64,000 nucleotides of DNA. It comes from JABWBH01 sp964526695. Its GTDB lineage: Bacteria > Planctomycetota > Phycisphaerae > UBA1845. The notes under the pieces are model-generated. The model saw only the letters and a program-made list of their open reading frames with translations, made no database searches and had not been told where the DNA came from. The stretch spans positions 1 through 64,000 of the forward strand of contig CAZGJA010000113.1 of the NCBI GenBank assembly GCA_964526695.1. The letters are read 5' to 3'. Within the stretch, counting starts at the first letter, position 1, and every line of letters begins with the position of its first letter. A program made the translations under genes and the position numbers. Positions 58,365 through 64,000 of the stretch are shown piece by piece.

Positions 58365-58808
58365 ATGTCAGCCAATCACGACACTGCCGTCATGGATCGC
58401 CCTCAGGCCGCGGGTGCGGGCGACGCCTGGGTCTCGCTGGCGTTCGCCGCGAATCGCGCGGAGGCGGAGGCTTGCACCAGCATTCTGGCGGAGTGCGGCA
58501 TTCCCGCGCGGATCGTGTGTGAGACGCGTCAGCCCGCGCAGGTGGCGCTGGCGATCCCGTCGGGCGTGGAGCTTCTCGTGCCGTCGGAGTTCGAGATGCA
58601 GGCGGCGGAGCTGGTTGCGGGCCGGCTCAGCGAGCAGACGCCGGTGTGCGACGACGGCGCGGACGACGAGGACGATTTCGTCTTCGATGAGGAAGAGGAC
58701 GACGACTTCGACGACGATGACGAGGACGACGCGGACGATGAGCTCGACGACCTCGACGACGACGACGATGATGATGATGAGGATCTCGACGACGACGACG
58801 ACCTGTAG
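58365..58808 (+). CDS. DUF2007-like protein with poly-aspartate tail
   Basis: A 147-residue protein. Residues 20-90 (WVSLAFAANRAEAEACTSIL, AECGIPARIVCETRQPAQ, LLVPSEFEMQAAELVA) have the short ferredoxin-like layout of DUF2007 proteins. From about 95 the chain is almost purely acidic: DDGADDEDDFVFDEEEDDDF and then runs of Asp to the C-terminus, encoded by GAC/GAT repeats at 58672-58806. The tail may bind basic proteins or metal. GGAGGTG precedes the ATG at 58365. A GTG at 58353 is in frame but is part of that site. Confidence 0.75.
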   Translation: MSANHDTAVMDRPQAAGAGDAWVSLAFAANRAEAEACTSILAECGIPARIVCETRQPAQVALAIPSGVELLVPSEFEMQAAELVAGRLSEQTPVCDDGADDEDDFVFDEEEDDDFDDDDEDDADDELDDLDDDDDDDDEDLDDDDDL

Positions 58809-58878
58809 GCGCTGACCGGTCGGACCGCCGCGACGATGTCCCGAGTGGTTCCGCGCGTGGCCGCGCGGGGCGATCCGA

Positions 58879-60390
58879 TCAGTGGCCCCCGGCTGGCGGA
58901 CCGTGTTCCACTGACTTCGCTTGAATCATGCCCTCCAGCTCGCGCGCGGAGCGGTCCGCGGCGATGGAGGCGGCCTCGGCTGAGGCTTCGGCCCGCTCCT
59001 TCGCGCGTCGGGCGTCCTCGCGGAAATGAGCGGCCTCGCGCCGGCAGATGTCGATGTCGTCCCGCGCGATCTCGATCCGCTCCTTCGTTCGCTGCAACTC
59101 CTCGACGAGCATCTGCGTCTCGCGCAACATGCGTTCGGAGCCGGCGCGGCGCTGCTCCACTTCATCGAACGCCTGCTGGGCCGAACGCCAGCGCTGGCTC
59201 ACCTCGCCGCGCAGCGATTGAGCGAGCTGAAGCAGACCGGATTCGATGGCCTGCACGGCGTGAAGCGCCGCATCATCCGCGGGCAACGCGGATGGCGTCG
59301 GGTTCATTGTCGGATGCGCCGCCGGGGCCGCGATCGGCGCAGGTTGAGTCGCGGCGTCGCCGATGGTGACGGCGGCAGCGGACCCGTCGTCGACCTGATC
59401 TCCCGCCGGATTCTGCACGGCAATTTCCGGATTCGCCGCCGAAAGGTCGGGTTCGCAAATCGGAGGCTCTGAAGACGCGGCGATCGTCGGCGTCGGGGCA
59501 TCCATGTTTTGCGACGTTGGGACCGATGTCATCTCCGTGGTTTCGGCAACGGCGGTGGTCGGCGAAACTGCTTCCGGCTGTGGCGCGGTCGGCGTCTCCG
59601 CGGGTGGGGAGCTGTTCAAGACTTCTGATGACCCAAGCGAGGTCGAATCGCCGGCCGCGGGCAACGACGGCACAGCCGATGGAGTGCTGTCGGCGACGAT
59701 CTCGGATTGGGTCACCGTCGGCGAGACATCGGCCACCGCTTCAGCCGCGGAGGCCGTCGGCGGCGAGACGGTTTCGTCCACCAGCGAGGACAACTCCTGC
59801 AGGCACGACTCCGCGTCCGCCAGCGCCTTGTCCAGATCCGCTTCGAGCGCCGTCGAGCCGGCGCTGGCTTCACCTGTTGCGACGGGCGCGTGCGTCGGTG
59901 TTGACACGGGATCTTGAGTGGATGCGTGACCGTCCGCAGCGCTGAAGGCTGTCGCGGCAATAGCCTCCGCCGCTGCATCCATGTTCACGCTCGCCGCCGT
60001 GGAGTTGGGGTTTTCGGTCATGCGTCTGGCGTCCCTTGCGATGTGTCTGGCTTCTTCCGAGATCACCGACATGGGCAGCTCGGCGCTGATGTCGGGATGC
60101 TCCTGATCGATCAGGTGAGTCATCGGCTCGATGAGCGGGCTGCGTGCATCGTGGAGCACGTGATTAAGGTCGCCGAGGTCCGAATCGCCCGGCTCGAAGC
60201 GTCGATCGTCCGGCGGCGCACCAAGCTCCGTGCGGCGCGCTTCACTTAGCGGACGGCGGACCAGGTCTCGCACTTGGCGCAGGATCTCCAGCTCCGTCCG
60301 CAAAACAACGAGGTCGTCGCGCGACGCCGCTCGGACGCATTCCAGGCGTCCGCCCCGGGGCATGAAGAATGTGCAGGATTCCGTGAGCAT
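58879..60390 (-). CDS. Ala/Ser/Thr-rich protein with C-terminal coiled coil
   Basis: A 503-residue soluble protein without recognised domain. Residues 20-120 are helical and charged (DLVVLRTELEILRQVRDLVR), about 125-365 are disordered and rich in Ala, Pro, Ser, Thr (SPPTASAAEAVADVSPTVTQ and similar), and about 385-490 form a coiled coil: IESGLLQLAQSLRGEVSQRW to AERAEASAEAASIAADRSAR-like heptads. The start could be much later, at MTENPNSTAASVNMDAAAE (60021). The coiled coil resembles KfrA/SMC-like rods in composition only. Function unknown. Confidence 0.55.
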   Translation of the reverse strand: MLTESCTFFMPRGGRLECVRAASRDDLVVLRTELEILRQVRDLVRRPLSEARRTELGAPPDDRRFEPGDSDLGDLNHVLHDARSPLIEPMTHLIDQEHPDISAELPMSVISEEARHIARDARRMTENPNSTAASVNMDAAAEAIAATAFSAADGHASTQDPVSTPTHAPVATGEASAGSTALEADLDKALADAESCLQELSSLVDETVSPPTASAAEAVADVSPTVTQSEIVADSTPSAVPSLPAAGDSTSLGSSEVLNSSPPAETPTAPQPEAVSPTTAVAETTEMTSVPTSQNMDAPTPTIAASSEPPICEPDLSAANPEIAVQNPAGDQVDDGSAAAVTIGDAATQPAPIAAPAAHPTMNPTPSALPADDAALHAVQAIESGLLQLAQSLRGEVSQRWRSAQQAFDEVEQRRAGSERMLRETQMLVEELQRTKERIEIARDDIDICRREAAHFREDARRAKERAEASAEAASIAADRSARELEGMIQAKSVEHGPPAGGH

Positions 60391-60537
60391 GTCGCACTGT
60401 GCGGCGCGAGCCTGGCGCGACGAAGCGCGCAGCCGGAACGGGAGCCCGGCTCCGAGAGGATGTCGGATGGGAGCCGTCGGTGCTTCACTTCATGCGGCGG
60501 GGCAGACCCATAAGGGAGCAACCGGGCGCGATGATCG

Positions 60538-60572
60538 CCACGGCCCGGCGAGTACGCCAGGCCGTGCCACCC
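60538..60572. repeat. GGTGGCACGG hairpin family, inverted copy
   Basis: CCACGGCCCGGCGAGTACGC then CAGGCCGTGCCACCC, in the gap between the coiled-coil and zinc-ribbon genes. Confidence 0.85.
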
Positions 60573-60583
60573 GCCGCAGACCA

Positions 60584-61480
60584 CTAGGGCATGATGCCGC
60601 GCGGGGCAGGGCGCCCGGTGTCGGCCGTGGACGCGCCGCAGTGAGGACAGGTTTCCGGCTGGTTGTGGCCGACGGCTGCGTAGTGACGACCGCACTTGGC
60701 GCATCGGTAGCCCATCACCGTGTCCGCGCCGCCGCATTTCGGGCATGGGGCGGGGCCTTCGTTCGTGCCCGTCTTGAAGTGCTCCGCCAGCGTGACCTCG
60801 AACTCGTGCCCGCAGGCGGCGTTGCGGCAGATCCAGTAGGTCACGGCGCATTTCGAGCAGATGCCCTTAAGTTCCCTGGAGGTCGGCCGGTACACCTGCG
60901 AGCATCGCGTGCATTGCATCGCCGGCGTCACGGTCACCGTCCGGCACGCCTCGCACAGCAGTGTCCGACCGTTAAACGGCGGGGTTCCTTCCTGGCCCGC
61001 GGCGCTTCTGAGAAACTCCTTCGTCCTCGCGCCGAGCGCGTCGAGCTGCTCGGCCGTCAGCATCCGCCCCGTTCCGCATTTCGTGCAGGCCCAGGCGCTT
61101 TCGATCTCCTCGTCCTCATCCTCGTTGCGCGGCGTAGCGCCCGGCGCGAGGGACCGCTGAAAGCGCTCCAGTTTCATCGCCAGCGAGACTTTCGAGGCGT
61201 CGCGCGCGTCGGCGATGAGGCGCTCGAACATCGCCTTGGTGTAGGCGTCGCGGTCGAATTGCGAGCGATCCACGCCCTTCGCCGTGGCTTCAAAGACCTC
61301 GGCGTGGAACCGCTCGACCTGGGCTTCGACATAACGCCGCTCGATGTCGCTGCCCTGCACCTGCCGCACGAGGTCGAGCATCTGACCCTTGACGGTCTGG
61401 TCGTGCTGATCGCGCTTGAACACCACGGCGCCGACGACCACGGCCGCGCCGAGAATCACGATGACGAGCGTGCGTTTCAT
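60584..61480 (-). CDS. Membrane-anchored multi-zinc-ribbon protein
   Basis: A 298-residue protein with an N-terminal anchor MKRTLVIVILGAAVVVGAVV, a helical region with coiled-coil character (about 25-115), an acidic patch EDEDEE, and then eight cysteine pairs: CTKC (132), CEAC (176), CTRC (190), CSKC (208), CRNAAC (218), CPKC (246), CAKC (260) and CPHC (278). They can make about four zinc ribbons in series. Such arrays bind nucleic acid or protein; in an anchored protein their side of the membrane is open. GGAGG lies seven bases before the ATG. I know no named family with this plan. Confidence 0.75.
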   Translation of the reverse strand: MKRTLVIVILGAAVVVGAVVFKRDQHDQTVKGQMLDLVRQVQGSDIERRYVEAQVERFHAEVFEATAKGVDRSQFDRDAYTKAMFERLIADARDASKVSLAMKLERFQRSLAPGATPRNEDEDEEIESAWACTKCGTGRMLTAEQLDALGARTKEFLRSAAGQEGTPPFNGRTLLCEACRTVTVTPAMQCTRCSQVYRPTSRELKGICSKCAVTYWICRNAACGHEFEVTLAEHFKTGTNEGPAPCPKCGGADTVMGYRCAKCGRHYAAVGHNQPETCPHCGASTADTGRPAPRGIMP

Positions 61481-61660
61481 GGAGGTTCCTCCGGGTGAAT
61501 CCGAGCGATCATCGTCGCGTGGCGTCCGGTCCGGTCAAGGGAACGACCGTTTCTCAGTGAGGTCTCAGCACGATCGCCCTCGAAGCTTGAAGCCGCCGGT
61601 TGGCACGGGTTCGCAGCCGCGGACCCGTGGCGTGCGCGCACGAACGTCTATTCCTCATTA

Positions 61661-61773
61661 GCCACGGCCTGGCGAGTACGCCAGACCGTGCCACCCGTCC
61701 GTCCGTGCCCGATCGACCACGGTCCGTTCCCGCCTGCGCGGGAATGACAGAGTACGCCAGACCGTGCCACCCA
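61661..61773. repeat. GGTGGCACGG hairpin copies enclosing an ATTCCCGC hairpin
   Basis: A full inverted copy at 61661-61697, then CCCGCCTGCGCGGGAATGAC (about 61729-61748), then the right half of a second copy (61749-61773: GAGTACGCCAGACCGTGCCA). The second copy seems to be interrupted by the ATTCCCGC element. No gene is seen in 61481-61938. Confidence 0.75.
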
Positions 61774-61938
61774 AATGCAAGGTTGGTATGCGGCCAAGTC
61801 CTCGCGGCTGCGGCGCGCCGCCTGCCGCTTGGAGGCGAATCGGCGCGGCGTTATCATGGCGAAAAGCCTGTACGCTCCGCATCTTCGGCGATCCGATTTA
61901 CGCGGACGGCACGGTGGAACTCGGTCCGGGAGTTGCCC

Positions 61939-62250
61939 ATGATCCACTATTTCCTCTTTTCGCAGTACGGCCTAATCGCGCTCATCATGACCGCCATCGT
62001 GCTGGGGCTGGTGTTCACGCCATTGCACACCCTGCTGATGGTCTTCGGCGGAGCGCTCCTGCTGGGAGGCATTGTTCTGCTGTTCGTGGCCGCACCCTAT
62101 GCCGCGCTGGCGCTGCCGCTGGGGGCGGCGCTGCTGATCATCGGCGTGCGCATGCAAAGGAAGATCGACGCGCGGGAGGCCGAGCAGATCCGCCGGGACG
62201 CGGCCAGTTACGCGCGCCGCAACGAGTTTTACATCGGTCCGGATCGGTAA
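61939..62250 (+). CDS. Small membrane protein, unknown function
   Basis: A 103-residue protein with three hydrophobic segments: IHYFLFSQYGLIALIMTAIV, LHTLLMVFGGALLLGGIVLL and PYAALALPLGAALLIIGVRM, then a charged cytosolic tail MQRKIDAREAEQIRRDAASY. No family is recognised. GGAG lies about seven bases before the ATG. The longer frame upstream to 61600 is repeat sequence. Confidence 0.7.
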   Translation: MIHYFLFSQYGLIALIMTAIVLGLVFTPLHTLLMVFGGALLLGGIVLLFVAAPYAALALPLGAALLIIGVRMQRKIDAREAEQIRRDAASYARRNEFYIGPDR

Positions 62251-62325
62251 GCCCGGCGACGTTGAGCGCGCGTGGGAGGCTCGACGCCGCCGCGGCATCG
62301 AACGCCGCGCATGAGTGGACGTGGA

Positions 62326-64000
62326 TCATTTCTTGATCGATGCCGAGGCGGTGCTGCTCAGCCCCGCGGCGTCGGTCACCTTGACGACGACCGTGTGCGA
62401 TCCCTTCGTCAGGCTCGAGGTCTGCCAGAAGAACGTGTCCTCCACGCGCACGCCGCTGATCTTCTGCGTGCGAACGCTTTTGTTGTCCACGAGCCATTCC
62501 ACCTTGGCGAGCGCGGCGTTGTCGGTGAGCAGCGCCCGGGCTTCGACCGTGCCGATCACCGTCGCGCCGTTCGACGGCGTGATGATCGTCGCCGCCGGCG
62601 CGGTCTTGTCGCCGCTGACGGCCGCCGTGGTGATGCGGATCGTCTTGGCCGCCGAGGCGTTGCCGGCCACGTCGGTGGCGACGACGGAGAGCGTGTGACT
62701 GCCGGAGGTCAAGGGGGAGGTGTCCAGCGACAGCTTGTAGGGCGCGGTCGAATCCGTTGCGTAAGGGACGCCGTCCACGCTGAGCACAACATCGGCCACG
62801 CCGCTGGCATCCGTGGCGGCGGCGACGATCTTGATCCTGCCCGCGACCGCGGCGCCGTCCACCGGCTCGCTCACGGCAAGCGTCGGCGCGGTCGTGTCCG
62901 CCGGTTCGTCCGTGTCCACCGCGCGATCCACCGCCGCTGAGCCATGGACCAGGCCGTAGCCGAAGGTCGTATCGCGTCCACTTGTGCCGAGATCGACCAC
63001 GCTGCCTCGCAGGATCGACTCGACGGTGGCCGGTCGCCAGGCGGGGTTGATGGACCAGACGAGCGCGCCCACGCCGGCGGCGATCGGGCTGGAGAAGGAC
63101 GTGCCGTTGTACGCCGAATACCCGCCGGAGGAGTTCGTGGTCACGATGCCCACGCCCGGTGCGGCGAAATCGACGAAGGGGCCGATGTTGGTGAACTCCG
63201 CCGGCACGTTGGTTTCATCGACCGCGCCGACGAAAAGGGCCGACTCGCTGTCGGCCGTCGTCTTGATCTGGGCTTCGTTGCCCGCGGCGATGAACACCAG
63301 GCATCCGTGGTTGCGCGCGCTCTGCGCCGCCGCCAGCACGGTCTTGTCCGATTCCAGCGGACCGAAGCTGATGTTGATTACCTTCGCGTCGTGATTCACC
63401 GCCCAGAGGATCGCCGCGGCGATTGCCCGGCTCGAGGCCCGACCGTCCGGCAATGAGACCCGCACGGGAAGCAGCGGGCAATCCCAGCACACGCCCGCCA
63501 CGCCCTTGCCGTTGTTGGAGATCGCCGCCGCGCTGCCCGCCACGGCCGTGCCGTGCCCGTGCACATCGGCGGAGTTGACGTTGTTGTCCACCGTGTTGAA
63601 GCCGGACAGGAGCTTGGCTTTCAAGTCCTCGTGCGAGGGATACACGCCGGTATCGAGGATGGCGATGATGATCTCCGCTGAGCCGGTGGTGACGTCCCAT
63701 GCCTGCGGAAGCCCGAGCTGGTCGAGGTGCGACTGATCGGCGGTCCAAGTGTCGTTGGGGACCACGTTCTGCTCATACAGGTAGTTCTTGCGGACGCTCT
63801 CGATCAACTCGCTTTCGCTCAGCGCGGCGGCGGATGCTTCCAAATCCTCGGGCGCGACGGACAGCACGACGGCGTTGACTTCGGGGATGTCGGCGATCGC
63901 GGAAGCACCGGCGGCCGCGTAGGCGTCGTCGAGCGCGACGCTGTCCGCGCCGGGGAGCGTATGCACGATCAGCTCGTCCTCCACAAAGCCCAGCTCCGCC
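62326..64000 (-). CDS. Subtilisin-like serine protease with Ig-like tail, 5' end beyond window
   Basis: At least 557 residues; the frame is open to the window edge, reading AELGFVEDELIVHTLPGADS before the first family block, so the true start and signal peptide lie outside. An I9-like propeptide (about 1-70 of the visible part) precedes an S8 domain with catalytic IIIAILDTGVYPSHEDL (Asp), DVHGHGTAVAGSAAAI (His), FIAAGNEAQ (oxyanion Asn) and YNGTSFSSPIAAGVGALVW (Ser). After TDEPADTTAPTLAVSEP come two Ig-like Big domains with VVLSVDGVPYATDSTAPYKL and VEWLVDNKSVRT. It is a secreted protease; the Ig units may hold it on the surface or substrate. Confidence 0.93.
   Translation of the reverse strand, partial: AELGFVEDELIVHTLPGADSVALDDAYAAAGASAIADIPEVNAVVLSVAPEDLEASAAALSESELIESVRKNYLYEQNVVPNDTWTADQSHLDQLGLPQAWDVTTGSAEIIIAILDTGVYPSHEDLKAKLLSGFNTVDNNVNSADVHGHGTAVAGSAAAISNNGKGVAGVCWDCPLLPVRVSLPDGRASSRAIAAAILWAVNHDAKVINISFGPLESDKTVLAAAQSARNHGCLVFIAAGNEAQIKTTADSESALFVGAVDETNVPAEFTNIGPFVDFAAPGVGIVTTNSSGGYSAYNGTSFSSPIAAGVGALVWSINPAWRPATVESILRGSVVDLGTSGRDTTFGYGLVHGSAAVDRAVDTDEPADTTAPTLAVSEPVDGAAVAGRIKIVAAATDASGVADVVLSVDGVPYATDSTAPYKLSLDTSPLTSGSHTLSVVATDVAGNASAAKTIRITTAAVSGDKTAPAATIITPSNGATVIGTVEARALLTDNAALAKVEWLVDNKSVRTQKISGVRVEDTFFWQTSSLTKGSHTVVVKVTDAAGLSSTASASIKK

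Noticed and set aside
1..64000. tRNA, rRNA, integrase or phage genes
   Set aside because: I found none by reading for conserved stems, CCA ends or integrase motifs; a tRNAscan-type search would be decisive, in particular for a selC tRNA.

Overview
The window is a G+C-rich stretch of a Planctomycetota chromosome. The lineage call rests on gene content: a DUF1549/DUF1553 cytochrome-like giant (19313-21832), a type II pseudopilin with a degenerate H-X9-DG tail (34144-35070), a PEGK-like Ser/Thr kinase with one membrane anchor, DUF1579 and DUF4349 secreted proteins, a GH10-like protein, and long intergenic regions packed with short hairpins and minisatellites. I cannot fix the class. No rRNA, tRNA or CRISPR array was seen.

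Layout. 0.1-6 kb: DUF456 membrane protein; a RAYT (REP-associated) transposase inside its own palindromes; a minus-strand run FluC - DUF190 - membrane protein - Nudix-like; two lipoproteins. 6.8-16.3 kb: 3-hydroxyacyl-CoA dehydrogenase, a beta-helix/PA14 protein, a chimeric pseudogene scar, a methyltransferase between direct repeats, GAPDH, RmlD, a DUF1579 protein. 16.7-30.6 kb: SRPBCC protein, kinase plus coupled membrane protein, DUF1549/1553 protein, DEAD-box-type helicase, small proteins, YidC, metallophosphoesterase, cyclodeaminase. 31-41.5 kb: SH3 protein, TauE-like permease, pseudopilin, M20 peptidase, a double toxin-antitoxin cluster (ParDE then MNT-HEPN) with a second copy of the peptidase 3' end behind ParE, a fatty acid desaturase, an RRM protein with a clear terminator. 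41.8-46 kb: two coupled secreted/anchored proteins, then a run of hotdog thioesterase, a membrane-anchored peroxiredoxin-like protein, a lipoprotein and a GNAT enzyme. 46-48.3 kb: a Cys-rich secreted protein and a large secreted protein, visibly less G+C-rich, preceded by a good promoter and a (CCCTT)9 tract. 48.6-64 kb: VOC protein, HhH protein, GH10-like protein, PurC, orphan CheB, sugar kinase/nucleotidyltransferase pair, PH-domain protein, acidic-tail protein, coiled-coil protein, multi-zinc-ribbon protein and a subtilase that runs off the window.

The most striking item is the peroxiredoxin-like gene at 44629-45411: its frame is interrupted by a single TGA exactly where the first redox cysteine of a CxxC motif should be, the frame continues with a perfect family C-terminus, and a hairpin with a G-first loop lies at SECIS distance. 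It is best read as a membrane-anchored UxxC selenoprotein, although the selenocysteine machinery is not in this window. Second is the ParDE module between two diverged copies of the peptidase 3' end. Third is the repeat landscape: at least six dispersed hairpin families and several 21-23 bp minisatellites, one of which abuts a start codon.
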